Shown: one piece after another, positions 42,320 through 54,078 of the stretch
Position numbering within the stretch: position 1 is the first letter of the stretch
Layout of the letters: every line of letters begins with the position of its first letter
Assembly: GCF_000948985.2 (NCBI RefSeq)
Contig: NZ_CP059733.1
Span: 4,898,001-4,962,000 of the forward strand
Reading direction: 5' to 3'
DNA from: Thalassomonas viridans
Lineage (GTDB): Bacteria > Pseudomonadota > Gammaproteobacteria > Enterobacterales > Alteromonadaceae
DNA length: 64,000 bases
Translations under genes and position numbers: made by a program
The notes under the pieces: model-generated
Told to the model about the DNA's origin: nothing
Databases searched by the model: none
Seen by the model: only the letters and a program-made list of their open reading frames with translations

Positions 42320-43291
42320 CTAATTATCTGGTTCTGGTTGTTGTTCTTCATCCCGGGTGGTGATACGGATACCGCCACTTTCCAGTTGTATGATTCTGAC
42401 CCTGTTATCCTCTGCCTCCTGCTCCGATTCTTGCCCCGAAGCTTGCAGCTTTTCCACCGCTATCACGGGATCTTCCATTAAATTCGCCTGCTGCAGGCCA
42501 TATTTAGAAATGGCTATCACCACTTTGCGGTTTTGCGCCCGTCCCTCCGCGGTCGTGTTATCGGCACTGGGGTAATACTGGCCATAGCCCTCGATAGCCA
42601 TCCGCGCCGGGTTTAAGGCCATTTTTTCCAGCATACGTAAAATGGCGGTGGCACGGTAAACCGATAACTCCCAATTCGATGAAAAAATCTCATTATTAAT
42701 CGGCTGGTTATCAGTATAACCCCGAATGCGGATAAAGTTAGTTACCGGGCCTATGACCTTATATATTTCCTCCAGGATCGCCTTAGCCGCCAGGGTGGCG
42801 GACGAAGAGCCGCTGGGAAACAGCAGGCCACTGTTTAATTCTATTTCCAGCCAGTCCCCGTCAATTTGCATTTTGGCATACCCCGACTGCTCCAGCTCGT
42901 ACAGGGCGGCATGCAAGTCTTCCTGCAGTGCAGATAAGTTAGAGCCGAACTGGCTGTCCTTGATATTGGAAAGCTCGTTTTCACCCTCATACAACTCAGG
43001 GCCGGCATCGTCGAGCAAGCCATCGCCATACAGGGGTTTATTACTTTTCTTGGTATTAACCAGCAAGATATCATCGCCATGCCCTTTATTCTTAGTCAGC
43101 TCTTTATCCGCCTGAAATACCCGGCCTATAGATTCGGTAATGGTTTCAAACGGCTTTTCATGCACCAGGGCCATGGCATACAAGACCACAAACAGGGCAA
43201 AAAGCAAGGTCATATAGTCGGCATAAGACACCAGCCAGCGGTGGACATCGTCATGCTCGACACTGTGTCTTCTGCTGCGGGACCTGTTCAT
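42320..43291 (-). CDS. motD: flagellar motor stator protein MotB/MotD
   Basis: Stator subunit of 323 residues. A basic N terminus leads to a single span with the ion-binding aspartate (Asp25) in SYADYMTLLFALFVVLYAM. A linker of about 100 residues follows, then an OmpA-like peptidoglycan-binding domain (IRIRGYTDNQPINNEIFSSNWELSVYRA, and GYGQYYPSADNTTAEGRAQNRKVVI). The C-terminal tail of about 65 residues beyond the OmpA fold is charged. It overlaps the motC stop by four bases (ATGA). Position after cheB matches the MotCD pair of pseudomonads, hence the symbol. Proton or sodium specificity cannot be decided. Confidence 0.88.
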   Translation of the reverse strand: MNRSRSRRHSVEHDDVHRWLVSYADYMTLLFALFVVLYAMALVHEKPFETITESIGRVFQADKELTKNKGHGDDILLVNTKKSNKPLYGDGLLDDAGPELYEGENELSNIKDSQFGSNLSALQEDLHAALYELEQSGYAKMQIDGDWLEIELNSGLLFPSGSSSATLAAKAILEEIYKVIGPVTNFIRIRGYTDNQPINNEIFSSNWELSVYRATAILRMLEKMALNPARMAIEGYGQYYPSADNTTAEGRAQNRKVVIAISKYGLQQANLMEDPVIAVEKLQASGQESEQEAEDNRVRIIQLESGGIRITTRDEEQQPEPDN

Positions 43292-44034
43292 TGCTGCAAC
43301 CTGAAAGCAGAAAGTTTGTTTTCAATGGCATGGGGATTCTCGGCATGGGCGATGGCAATCAGGCCTTCGGCGATCATTTCCCGGTATAGGGTCTGCTGGT
43401 GAATAATATCTTTCATTTTATTGGCTATCGGCAAATAAACCAGGTTGGCAAATCCTACCCCATAAATGGTAGCGACAAAGGCCGTGGCGATCCCCTGCCC
43501 CAGTAAATCGGGATCGCTAAGATTGCCCAGGGCCTGGATCAAACCAAGCACGGCGCCAAGGATGCCTATGGTGGGGCTATAGCCTCCCATAGATTCAAAC
43601 ACATGGGCAGATCTCAGGTTATGCTCCCGGTAGAGCTCCAGGTCCAGCTCCAGCGAGACCCTGAAGTTCTCGATTTCAGCGCCGTCCACCAAAAGGTTCA
43701 GGCCCTTGTAGATATAACTGTCCCTTTCGTCCAGGGCGATATTCTCTAGTGCCAGGTAACCGGATTCACGCGCCTTTTCCGCCCAGGAGACAATATTTTT
43801 GATCCCCTGGTCGATATCATAAACCGGCGGGGTAAAAACCCATTTCAGCAGGGACATGGCATGAAAAAACTGTTTGGTGGATGACTGCAACATCACCGCC
43901 CCCAAGGTGCCGCCAAAAACGATTAAAAATGCCGGTAATTCAAATAAAGCAGAAACAGTACCGCCCTCGACACTGAAGCCGACATAAATTGCCAGAACAG
44001 CGATAACAAGGCCAGCGATACTGAGTTTATCCAT
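43288..44034 (-). CDS. motC: flagellar motor stator protein MotA/MotC
   Basis: Stator subunit of 248 residues with four spans. It starts [19 protein letters not shown], has the [17 protein letters not shown] second span, a large cytosolic loop with charged residues that meet FliG ([16 protein letters not shown]), and the [19 protein letters not shown] and [17 protein letters not shown] spans. I use the ATG at 44034, where homology begins, overlapping the end of cheB by eight bases. It works with the MotB/MotD protein encoded next. Confidence 0.92.
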   Translation of the reverse strand: MDKLSIAGLVIAVLAIYVGFSVEGGTVSALFELPAFLIVFGGTLGAVMLQSSTKQFFHAMSLLKWVFTPPVYDIDQGIKNIVSWAEKARESGYLALENIALDERDSYIYKGLNLLVDGAEIENFRVSLELDLELYREHNLRSAHVFESMGGYSPTIGILGAVLGLIQALGNLSDPDLLGQGIATAFVATIYGVGFANLVYLPIANKMKDIIHQQTLYREMIAEGLIAIAHAENPHAIENKLSAFRLQQ

Positions 44035-45160
44035 GCTGTATTTCCTTGAGGATAGACTCGGCAAAATCGTCCAGCGGCAGGGATAACTCTGAAATGCCGG
44101 CTGCGGTTACCACCTGCGGCATCCCGTAGACCACACTGGTTTCTTCATCCTGCGCCCAGATGGTTGCCCCTTTGCCTTTAAGCATGCGCGAGCCGTCCCG
44201 CCCGTCCGACCCCATCCCGGTTAAGATCACCCCCAGGACATTGCCCTGGAAAACCTTAGCCGCCGAGCCGAAACTGATATCGACACTGGGTTTATAGGCC
44301 ACTTTGGCTGCCAGCTCGTCGACGATCTTCAACCTGGCATTCGTTTCTTTGCCGTCAAGCAGCATCTGCCTTCCCCCCGGCGCCAAGTAGGCATGTCCGG
44401 GCTTGAGCACATCCCCGTCACTGGCTTCTTTGACCTCAATTTTACACAAGGAGTTCAGCCGGTTGGCAAACGCCTGGGTAAAGGCCGCGGGCATATGCTG
44501 TACCATAATGATGGGCACGGGAAAATCGGCAGGCAAGCGGGTGAGTATTTTTTGCAGCGCCACCGGGCCACCGGTAGAAGTGCCTATGGCCAACAGCTTA
44601 TACTCTTTTCCCGATGCCCGTGTGCGTCTTGTTGCAACCATCTCTTTTGCGGGCTTTACGGGCGCGCTTACAGGCGCAGGAGACGTCGACTCTTTAGCCG
44701 TAACCGTTTCCCTGCCGGGCCGGGTAATGCTGCTTCTCAAAGGACGGCGTACGGCAAAAGCCCGGCGTCTGCCGAGCTGAGAAACTCTTTGCCTTAAGAC
44801 GCTGCCGGCATCTTCATTATTTTGCGCGATTTCATTAAACTTTTTCGGCAAAAAGTCCAAAGCGCCGGCATCAAGCGCTTCCAGGGTAGCCTTAGCCCCC
44901 TGGTGCGTCAGGGAAGAGAACATGATAATAGCCGTCGGCGAATCAGCCATGATCTGCTTTACCGCCTCAATGCCGTTTAACACCGGCATTTCGATATCCA
45001 TAGTGATGACATCTGGCTTTAAAAGTTTAGCTTTTTCGACGGCTTCCTTGCCGTTCACTGCAACATCAATCACTTCGAGATTAGGATCTTTATTTAAGAT
45101 ATCAGTGACACGACGTCTGAAAAAACTCGAATCATCAACAACGAGTATTTTATAGGTCAT
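44027..45160 (-). CDS. cheB: chemotaxis protein-glutamate methylesterase CheB
   Basis: A response regulator and methylesterase of 377 residues that demethylates and deamidates receptors. The receiver domain has [10 protein letters not shown] and the phosphoacceptor Asp55 in [10 protein letters not shown] long variable linker (about 140-185, [14 protein letters not shown] and Pro/Val-rich) follows. The catalytic domain shows [11 protein letters not shown] with the catalytic serine, [10 protein letters not shown] with the histidine, and GMGSDGRDG with the aspartate. All catalytic residues are present. It overlaps motC at its end and follows cheA by 14 bases. Confidence 0.95.
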   Translation of the reverse strand: MTYKILVVDDSSFFRRRVTDILNKDPNLEVIDVAVNGKEAVEKAKLLKPDVITMDIEMPVLNGIEAVKQIMADSPTAIIMFSSLTHQGAKATLEALDAGALDFLPKKFNEIAQNNEDAGSVLRQRVSQLGRRRAFAVRRPLRSSITRPGRETVTAKESTSPAPVSAPVKPAKEMVATRRTRASGKEYKLLAIGTSTGGPVALQKILTRLPADFPVPIIMVQHMPAAFTQAFANRLNSLCKIEVKEASDGDVLKPGHAYLAPGGRQMLLDGKETNARLKIVDELAAKVAYKPSVDISFGSAAKVFQGNVLGVILTGMGSDGRDGSRMLKGKGATIWAQDEETSVVYGMPQVVTAAGISELSLPLDDFAESILKEIQHG

Positions 45161-45174
45161 TCATATTCTCTTTA

Positions 45175-47346
45175 TTATGAGCGCAATTTTTTATTTACTG
45201 GAGATTTCTTCGCATAATATTTCAGCATATTAGGAACATCCAGAATCAGGGCGATGCCACCGTCACTGGTGATTGTCGCTCCCGCCATGCCCGGCGTACC
45301 GTGAAGCAAGCGGTCTAAAGGTTTAATCACCACTTCTTCCTGACCGATTAAACTGTCAACCACAAAGCCTACCTGCTGATTGCCCAGCTGAACTATCACC
45401 ACATGCCCCTTATCGCGGCTTTTTTCCTCAAAATCTTTCACCAGCCACTGGTCCAGGTAAAACAGCGGAATCGCCTTTTCCCTGACAATAATGGTTAGCT
45501 GGCCGTCAACACTGTTGGTATTAGTCAAGTCCAGGTGGAAAATCTCATTGACGCCGGCAAGCGGCAGGGCAAAGGTTTGTTCCCCGACCACCACCATCAG
45601 GGTCGGCAAGATCGCCAGGGTCAGCGGCACCTTGATTTCCAGGATAGTACCGACACCGAGTTCGGAATCGATATTGACGGTACCATTAAGCTGGGTGATC
45701 TTGGTTTTCACCACATCCATACCGACCCCCCGGCCGGAAACTTCCGAAATTTCTGTCTTGGTGGAGAATCCAGGCGCAAAAATCAGGCTGAAAGCTTCTT
45801 TTTCCGACATACGCGCCGCAGCATCGGCATCGAGCACCCCGCGCTCTATCGCGATTTCTTTAAGCTTATCGGCATTCATACCGGCACCATCGTCTTTAAT
45901 GGTCAACAGGATATGATCCCCTTCCTGGGAAGCAGAGAGGATAACCGTACCTTCACGGGGTTTACCTAACGACTGGCGCACATCCGGCTCTTCGATACCG
46001 TGATCAACCGAGTTACGGACTAAATGCACCAGGGGATCCGCAAGGGCTTCCACCAGGTTTTTATCTAAATCGGTTTCTTCCCCTTCAAGCACTAACTTGA
46101 TTTCTTTTTTCAGGCTGCGCGCCAAATCCCTTACTACCCGGGGGAAGCGGCCGAAAACTTTCTTGATCGGCTGCATCCGTGTTTTCATCACTGCACCCTG
46201 TAAGTCTGTGGTGACAGCGTCTAAATTGGACACGGCTTTGGTCAGGTCTTCATCTTCCTTGGTCATGCCTAAACTGGTAAGACGGTTGCGCACCAGCACC
46301 AGCTCCCCCACCATATTCATGATCTGATCCAGGCGTTTGGTATCAACGCGCACTGTGGTTTCCGCCTGCGGCGTTGGGGTTTGCGGCGCTTTTTTATCCT
46401 CGGCGGCTTTAGCCGCGGGTTTGGCAGCCGGCTTGGCTGCGGCCGGAGCGACTTTTTTCTCAGGCACGGCTTTAGGGGCGGGTTTGGCTTGCTCCGCTTT
46501 TGGCGGCGCAGGCGGCACCGGCGTATCGGCAGCCGGTATTACCGACTTCGGCGCCTGGCCTTTGCCATGTATCTGATCCAGCAAGTCTTCAAATTCGGCG
46601 TCATTAATTTCATCCGAACCGCTTGACGTTTCAGCCGGTGCGCCAACACCGGGAGAAAAGGCTCCCTGGCCGTGTAATTCATCCAGCAGGGATTCAAACT
46701 CATCATCGGTAATGTCGTCATTGCCGGTCTCGGCAGGCTTATCGGCGCCGCTTGCTCCCGGGCTGCCGCTGCCATGAAGCTCATCAAGCAAACGCTCAAA
46801 TTCATCTTCGGTCATTTCATCGGATGCATCTGCCTCGGCATCCGGTGTAGCGGCGTCAAAATCATCCACTTGATCAAATTCTTCAAAGGCAGGTTCGGCT
46901 GCCGGCTCTGGCTCGGCCGCCGCAGTTTCAGCACCGGCAACCGGCTCCGCTTCCCCTTCGGGTATGCTTAACCGGCTCAATTCTGCCAGCAACTCGGGTT
47001 CCGCGGCTTCTAAGGCAATACCTTCTTTGACATTTTCAAACATCTCGTTAATGGTATCGAGTGCCTGTAAAATGACATCCATAAGTTCAGGTGTTACTGA
47101 ACGCTGGTTATTACGTAAGATATCGAAAATATTTTCTGCGCCGTGGCAAACATCCACCAGTTCGGTTAACGATAAAAAGCCGGCCCCGCCTTTAACGGTA
47201 TGGAATCCCCTGAAGATCGCATTAAGCAATTCAGCATTATCGGGATCATTCTCCAGTTCAACCAACTGCTCAGACAGAGATTCGAGTATTTCACCAGCTT
47301 CTATTAAAAAATCCTGAAGAATTTCTTCATCTGCTTCAAAGGACAT
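45175..47346 (-). CDS. cheA: chemotaxis histidine kinase CheA
   Basis: A 723-residue receptor-coupled kinase that phosphorylates CheY and CheB. The P1 domain has the phosphorylated histidine (His49) in FRGFHTVKGGAGFL. A long acidic and then Ala/Pro/Lys-rich linker (about 128-330) takes the place of an ordinary P2 domain and contains three repeats of the form DEFERLLDELHG. P3 (RLDQIMNMVGELVLVRNRL), the ATP-binding P4 (NSVDHGIE, DDGAGMN, FAPGFST, GRGVGMDVV) and CheW-like P5 (LPLAGVNEIFHLD) follow. All ATP motifs are intact. Upstream is cheZ (13 bases). Confidence 0.95.
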   Translation of the reverse strand: MSFEADEEILQDFLIEAGEILESLSEQLVELENDPDNAELLNAIFRGFHTVKGGAGFLSLTELVDVCHGAENIFDILRNNQRSVTPELMDVILQALDTINEMFENVKEGIALEAAEPELLAELSRLSIPEGEAEPVAGAETAAAEPEPAAEPAFEEFDQVDDFDAATPDAEADASDEMTEDEFERLLDELHGSGSPGASGADKPAETGNDDITDDEFESLLDELHGQGAFSPGVGAPAETSSGSDEINDAEFEDLLDQIHGKGQAPKSVIPAADTPVPPAPPKAEQAKPAPKAVPEKKVAPAAAKPAAKPAAKAAEDKKAPQTPTPQAETTVRVDTKRLDQIMNMVGELVLVRNRLTSLGMTKEDEDLTKAVSNLDAVTTDLQGAVMKTRMQPIKKVFGRFPRVVRDLARSLKKEIKLVLEGEETDLDKNLVEALADPLVHLVRNSVDHGIEEPDVRQSLGKPREGTVILSASQEGDHILLTIKDDGAGMNADKLKEIAIERGVLDADAAARMSEKEAFSLIFAPGFSTKTEISEVSGRGVGMDVVKTKITQLNGTVNIDSELGVGTILEIKVPLTLAILPTLMVVVGEQTFALPLAGVNEIFHLDLTNTNSVDGQLTIIVREKAIPLFYLDQWLVKDFEEKSRDKGHVVIVQLGNQQVGFVVDSLIGQEEVVIKPLDRLLHGTPGMAGATITSDGGIALILDVPNMLKYYAKKSPVNKKLRS
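46558..46821 (-). repeat. three tandem acidic repeats in the CheA linker
   Basis: Encodes CheA residues about 176-263. The core is D(E/D)-x-T/N-x-x-EFE-x-LLD-(E/Q)-(L/I)-HG-x-G, occurring as DEMTEDEFERLLDELHG, DDITDDEFESLLDELHG and DEINDAEFEDLLDQIHG, spaced 34-35 residues apart by Gly/Ser/Ala/Pro linkers. Confidence 0.85.
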
Positions 47347-47359
47347 ACTTTTATTCCCC

Positions 47360-48100
47360 TTAAAATCCTAGACTAGACAAAAGATCGTCTACATCATCCT
47401 GATCACTGACAACATCATCTCTTTCTTCGGTGTTGACTATTGGCCCTTCAACCAGATTGTCGCCAACACTGGGCTTGGCAGCCTGCCCTTTGGCAGACGA
47501 AATACCAAACGCGGTCAGCATACCAATCAGGCTGTCTTCAACTTCCCTTACCAAATCGATGACCTTACGGATCACCTGGCCGGTCAGATCCTGGAAATCC
47601 TGGGCCATTAACACATCTGTCATCAAGGAATGGATACGGTCGGATTCCGTCCCGGTGATTTTCAATAAGGCATCTATATCCAGGCAGAGACTCTTAAACT
47701 CTCCCAGATTAAGCTGATTGTCCATCAGTTTTTGCCAAAGCGGATTTACTGTCCTCACCTTATCCTGAAGAGAGTCTATCACAGGAAAGATAGACTCAAC
47801 CGCATCCATGGTTTTATTGGCTGCTTCTTCGGTACGGGTAATGACATAATTCAAGCGTTCTTTCGCGTCGGGAATATCCGCTGTCGCTAAATCATTCAGA
47901 CGCGAGTCAAGTTGAAAATTCATCAACGAGTCGTGCAACTGGCGGGTTAGTTTGCCAATTTCAGCAAAAAGCTCTGAATTAATAGGATTTTGTATTTCCG
48001 CTATAAGTTCATCAGCCTTGTCCTGCTGGCCGCTATCTAAATACTCCACCAGTAACTTGGCCTGCTCCAGAGAAACATGGCCACTCATCAATTTTGTCAT
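47360..48100 (-). CDS. cheZ: CheY-P phosphatase CheZ
   Basis: CheZ speeds dephosphorylation of CheY-P. The 246-residue protein is mainly helical, with the long four-helix bundle (YVITRTEEAANKTMDAVESI) and the active-site segment MAQDFQDLTGQVIRKVIDLV carrying the catalytic glutamine. A flexible tail follows, and the C-terminal CheY-binding peptide is DDVDDLLSSLGF. It lies between cheY and cheA in the usual order. ATG at 48100. Confidence 0.94.
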   Translation of the reverse strand: MTKLMSGHVSLEQAKLLVEYLDSGQQDKADELIAEIQNPINSELFAEIGKLTRQLHDSLMNFQLDSRLNDLATADIPDAKERLNYVITRTEEAANKTMDAVESIFPVIDSLQDKVRTVNPLWQKLMDNQLNLGEFKSLCLDIDALLKITGTESDRIHSLMTDVLMAQDFQDLTGQVIRKVIDLVREVEDSLIGMLTAFGISSAKGQAAKPSVGDNLVEGPIVNTEERDDVVSDQDDVDDLLSSLGF

Positions 48101-48133
48101 GCAACGTCCTTACATATTGACAACCAGAACGTA

Positions 48134-48517
48134 TTAACCTAAACGTTCAAAAATCTTATCAAGCTTAGTTTTTAAGGTCGCAGCAGTAAAAGGTTTAACG
48201 ATATAGCCGTTAACGCCGGCTTGTGCCGCCATGACAATTTGTTCTTTTTTCGCTTCGGCAGTGATCAGCAATACCGGGATATGGGCCAAACGCTCATCGG
48301 CACGTATTGCCTTTAACAGGTCAATCCCCTGCATGCCGGGCATGTTCCAGTCGGTCACGACAAAATCAAAGTCACCACCCTGAAGCATAGGCAGGGCTGT
48401 GCTGCCGTCGTCCGCTTCTGAAATATTAGTGAAGCCTAAATCCCGTAACAAGTTTTTAACTATTCGTCTCATCGTTGAAAAGTCATCAACTACAAGAACT
48501 TTCATATTTTTATCCAA
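48134..48517 (-). CDS. cheY: chemotaxis response regulator CheY
   Basis: A single-domain receiver of 127 residues that binds FliM when phosphorylated. [21 protein letters not shown], the phosphoacceptor Asp56 in [21 protein letters not shown] and the lysine in GYIVKPF are all present. The start is judged to be TTG at 48517: GGAGG stands five bases upstream of it, and the resulting [12 protein letters not shown] aligns with the E. coli start. The ATG four codons later is too far from that site. Confidence 0.95.
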   Translation of the reverse strand: MDKNMKVLVVDDFSTMRRIVKNLLRDLGFTNISEADDGSTALPMLQGGDFDFVVTDWNMPGMQGIDLLKAIRADERLAHIPVLLITAEAKKEQIVMAAQAGVNGYIVKPFTAATLKTKLDKIFERLG

Positions 48518-48563
48518 GGCACCCTCCGGTGAAACGTTAAAATCGATTTATATTATATTCTAC

Positions 48564-49283
48564 TTAACTTTTCCAGGATTGCATACGTGCTTTTAACCTA
48601 TGCATCGCCTGAGAGTGAATTTGGCTGACCCTGGATTCACTGATATCCAGCACCTGGCCAATTTCACGCAAATTCAATTCTTCATCATAATACAGGGACA
48701 GTACTAAAGCTTCCCGCTCAGGTAAAGTAGAAATACACTCAGCCAAGCCCTTTTTAAAGGCAACCTGTTCGATGTTTTGATAAGGATCATCAACGTGGCT
48801 GTCTTCATCAAAATTAATGGTATCTTCACTGGCTCCCAGATCTGCAATACCTATTATTTTGCCACTACTGACTTCGTTTAGTATATGATGGTATTCATTC
48901 AATGAAATATCAAGTTTTTCAGCAACTTCTATGTCGGTCACATCCCGGCCCAATTCGGCTTCCAGCACCCGGATAGCATCACTGATCAAACGGCTGTTTT
49001 TATGGACGGATCTCGGGGTCCAGTCGCCGCGGCGAATCTCGTCAAGCATGGCGCCGCGGATGCGGATACCGGCAAAAGTTTCAAAACTTGCCCCCTTGCT
49101 GCCGTCAAAGTTATTGGCGGCTTCAAAAAGGCCTATCATGCCGGACTGGATCAGATCATCAACAAGTACACTTGAAGGTAACCTGGCCAGCAAGTGGTAG
49201 GCAATACGTTTGACTAATACGCTATGCCGCTCCAAAAGTGCGGATTTGTCGGTATGCATGTTATAAGCATTTGTTTTGACCAC
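48564..49283 (-). CDS. fliA: flagellar sigma factor FliA (sigma-28)
   Basis: The sigma-28 factor for late flagellar and chemotaxis genes. The 239 residues contain region 2 (LVKRIAYHLLARLPSSVLVDDLIQSGMIGL and FETFAGIRIRGAMLDEIRRGDW), region 3, and region 4 (LPEREALVLSLYYDEELNLREIG, SESRVSQIHSQAMHRL). The start is GTG at 49283 with GGAGCAAGC directly before it. An anti-sigma FlgM gene is not in the window. It follows flhG by 23 bases in the flhA-F-G-fliA operon. Confidence 0.95.
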   Translation of the reverse strand: MVKTNAYNMHTDKSALLERHSVLVKRIAYHLLARLPSSVLVDDLIQSGMIGLFEAANNFDGSKGASFETFAGIRIRGAMLDEIRRGDWTPRSVHKNSRLISDAIRVLEAELGRDVTDIEVAEKLDISLNEYHHILNEVSSGKIIGIADLGASEDTINFDEDSHVDDPYQNIEQVAFKKGLAECISTLPEREALVLSLYYDEELNLREIGQVLDISESRVSQIHSQAMHRLKARMQSWKS

Positions 49284-49306
49284 GCTTGCTCCACCAGCCT
49301 ATTAAA

Positions 49307-50149
49307 TTAATGCTCTAATAACTGCTCAATAAAAAACTCTAAATGGCCCGATGCCTGCTTGGGAACAGGCCAGGTAATGACACGTTTTGCCAGCGCTTTA
49401 AAAGCCTGCGCGGCAGGTGAGTCAGGAAAAGCCTCGATAACGGCTTTTTGTTTTCTTACGGATTTACGGATATGCTCATCAAAGGGGATCACCGCCACCA
49501 GCTCCAGGGCAACATCGAGGAACCTGTCGGTCACTTTGGTCAGTTTGCCAAAAAGCTGCTGCCCTTCCTTCGGACTGCGCACCATATTGGCAACCACTTT
49601 AAATTTAAACACGTCATGATCCCGGCTTAATAATTTCATCAGGGCATAACAGTCGGTAATCGAAGTAGGTTCATCGCACACCACTAACATCACGTCCTGG
49701 GCGGCCCGGCAAAAGCTTAACACCATATCGGAAATACCGGCGGCGGTGTCCACCACCAGCACATCAAACTGGCCGTGCATATCGCTAAAGGCGCGGATCA
49801 AGCCGGCATGCTCCGCCGGGGTCAGGTCCACCATGGCCTGGGTGCCAGAGCTGGCCGGGATAATATTGATACCGGCAGGCCCTTTAATAATGATATCGTC
49901 GAGTTCACATTCCCCGGACAAGACATGGGACAGGTTGCGCTGAACCCTCAGGCCCAGCATCACATCTACATTGGCTAAACCTAAATCGGCATCGAGTACT
50001 AAAACCCGTTTACCCTGTTGTGCAAGAGCAATAGAGGTATTGAGTGAAACATTCGTTTTACCGACCCCCCCTTTTCCTCCTGATACAGCAATGACTTTGA
50101 TTTGTTGTAAATCTTGCATTTTTCGTAAGCCACTCGCTTGATCTATCAT
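49307..50149 (-). CDS. flhG: flagellar number regulator FlhG (FleN)
   Basis: A MinD-like ATPase of 280 residues that limits polar flagellum number, partly by acting on FlhF and the master regulator. The N-terminal DQASGLR (residues 3-9) is the known FlhF-activating motif. The deviant Walker A is SGGKGGVGKTN at about 23-33, VLDADLGLANVDVMLGL follows, and DVLVVDTAAGISD is the Walker B region. A C-terminal amphipathic helix (HLEFFIEQLLEH) fits membrane binding. ATG at 50149, 17 bases after flhF. Confidence 0.94.
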   Translation of the reverse strand: MIDQASGLRKMQDLQQIKVIAVSGGKGGVGKTNVSLNTSIALAQQGKRVLVLDADLGLANVDVMLGLRVQRNLSHVLSGECELDDIIIKGPAGINIIPASSGTQAMVDLTPAEHAGLIRAFSDMHGQFDVLVVDTAAGISDMVLSFCRAAQDVMLVVCDEPTSITDCYALMKLLSRDHDVFKFKVVANMVRSPKEGQQLFGKLTKVTDRFLDVALELVAVIPFDEHIRKSVRKQKAVIEAFPDSPAAQAFKALAKRVITWPVPKQASGHLEFFIEQLLEH

Positions 50150-50166
50150 CTAACTACTTCTCGTTA

Positions 50167-51765
50167 TTATACAACTGCGGCAGGATTCATCGAAACTGAT
50201 TGCCATCCCCCGGGATTATTGCCTGCGACTTTATTTGCCATTTTATCAGCAAGAGTAACTAATTTCTCGGCATTTGCAACTTTAATATCTTCAGGAACTC
50301 TTTGACCGTCAGTAAGATAACTTATTGGCAAGCCGTTTTGAATGGATGTCGAGATAATTTCGCCAATACTTAGACTTTCGTCAAGTTTTGTATAAATACA
50401 TCCGGACAACGGCACTTTTTTAAAGCGCTCGACATTTTCCTGCATCACTCTTTGCTGCGCGTTTGCGCCCAATACCAGATAGTTCCTGATTCTAACACGG
50501 GCATTGGCAATTAAGGTAGTCAAGTGTTGCGCCAAACGCATATCTCTTTGCCCCATGCCTGCGGTATCGATCAGGATAAGCTTCTTTTTGCCGAACTGCT
50601 GGATAAGCGCATCCAGGGCCTGGGCATCTTTCGCCTGCTTCACCTGGCAGCCGATAATACGGCCATAGGTGGCCAGCTGCTCGTAGCCGCCGATGCGGTA
50701 GGTATCGGTCGAAATCATCGCCACCTGGTCCGCGCCGTGGATCTGGGCAAAACGGGCGGCCAGCTTGGCGACTGTCGTGGTTTTTCCCACGCCGGTGGGG
50801 CCAACCAGGGCCACCACACCGCCGCGGTGAATAATGTCATTATTGGTGGTATTGATCTGCCGGGCCATTAATTCGCAGGCCTGGTCCCAGGCATCTTCTT
50901 CGTTGACATTGGCGGGCACATAACCGGCAATCTGATCCGCCAGTTGCTCGGTCACGCCAAGTGCCTTTAACCGGGAAACCAGCACGGCACGGGAAGGGTC
51001 TTTTTGCGCCATGTCCTGCCACATCAAACCGGATACCTGGTGTTCCAGCAGCTGACGGATAGACGCCATTTCCTTCTTCATATTGTCGAAGTCTTGCTGG
51101 GCTACCCCGGCGGCGGCCTGGCCGTTCATCGCCGCGGCATTTAAGGTGCTTGCCTGGGTTTCGGCATTAAAGCCGCTGTCCAGGTCGGCAAACATGTCGT
51201 GTTCTTCACCGGCATCTTGTGTCAAATTATTGTCATCGCCGGCAACACTTGACTGTTCAAGCCTTTGGGTAAAGTTCTTAAACTGCTCTTCGATACTGCC
51301 CAAAGCAGGCTCTTGCTGCGGGCGCGGGCTTGGGGCAACGGCAGCAGCTTCGGGGGCTTGAGCAGCATTAGCATTTGTCCGGGCCTGGCGCTGCAGCAGC
51401 GCCGATAAACTGTCAGCGGGTGCAGTTTCTGTATTTTCCTGTGGCGTTGCAACCTGGTGAGCAGCCTGCTGCGCCATGGCATTTTGGATGGCGGCAGCCT
51501 TGTGCTGACCTAACATCACCACATCATTTTCCATCGCCCTGCCGTTGTCAGCCAAGGTCTGGGCGGCAACGCCATTGCCACCTGCCGCTTCCGCCTGCTC
51601 ATTGCGGGCTTCCGGTACCACCTGGTTATAATCCACCGCCGCCATCAGCTCAACCCCTTCCGGGATCTTTTTATTGGACATAATAACGGCATCAGCACCT
51701 AACTCTTCCTTTATCTGCGTTAATGCTGTACGCATATCTTTCGCTACAAAACGTCTAATTTTCAC
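50167..51765 (-). CDS. flhF: flagellar biosynthesis GTPase FlhF
   Basis: An SRP-family GTPase that marks the pole for flagellar assembly. The 532-residue protein has the B domain start MKIRRFVAKDMRTALTQIKEELGADAVIMSNKK, and a long Ala/Gln/Pro-rich acidic linker (about 55-230). The NG domain carries G1 GPTGVGKTTT at 322-331, STDTYRIGGYEQL, LIDTAGMGQRD and TKLDESLSIGE. It starts with GTG at 51765 (GGGG six bases before). The linker is longer than in enteric or Bacillus FlhF but usual for marine polar flagellates. Confidence 0.94.
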   Translation of the reverse strand: MKIRRFVAKDMRTALTQIKEELGADAVIMSNKKIPEGVELMAAVDYNQVVPEARNEQAEAAGGNGVAAQTLADNGRAMENDVVMLGQHKAAAIQNAMAQQAAHQVATPQENTETAPADSLSALLQRQARTNANAAQAPEAAAVAPSPRPQQEPALGSIEEQFKNFTQRLEQSSVAGDDNNLTQDAGEEHDMFADLDSGFNAETQASTLNAAAMNGQAAAGVAQQDFDNMKKEMASIRQLLEHQVSGLMWQDMAQKDPSRAVLVSRLKALGVTEQLADQIAGYVPANVNEEDAWDQACELMARQINTTNNDIIHRGGVVALVGPTGVGKTTTVAKLAARFAQIHGADQVAMISTDTYRIGGYEQLATYGRIIGCQVKQAKDAQALDALIQQFGKKKLILIDTAGMGQRDMRLAQHLTTLIANARVRIRNYLVLGANAQQRVMQENVERFKKVPLSGCIYTKLDESLSIGEIISTSIQNGLPISYLTDGQRVPEDIKVANAEKLVTLADKMANKVAGNNPGGWQSVSMNPAAVV

Positions 51766-51831
51766 TGATAACCCCTTATCATCCAGCTGCTGGTGACTGA
51801 ATACTGCTCTGCAATAATATTACTTCATCTA

Positions 51832-53934
<2,103 letters not shown>

Positions 53935-53973
53935 AGTTACTTCTTGATAAAATTTTGACGCCTGGCACTAAAA

Positions 53974-53989
53974 AGCAATTACCAGACCA
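53974..53989 (-). promoter_or_regulatory. sigma-54-like promoter ahead of flhA
   Basis: The minus strand reads TGGTCTGGTAATTGCT, matching TGG-N3-G-N4-TTGC-T with the GG and GC elements ten bases apart. It is about 40 bases upstream of the flhA ATG. Sigma-54 control of flhA operons is established in Vibrio. Nine of twelve consensus positions match. Confidence 0.5.
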
Positions 53990-54078
53990 GTTTATACCGG
54001 GGATGAATTAAGTGAACAAAGCTTGACCAGGAAGCCGTTTCCGCCGGAAAAGCGCAGTACTGTGAGTCCGGGAAGAGA

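Noticed and set aside
53963..53968. TGGCAC on the plus strand near flhA as a sigma-54 -24 element
   Set aside because: There is no GC element at the required spacing and no plus-strand gene downstream.
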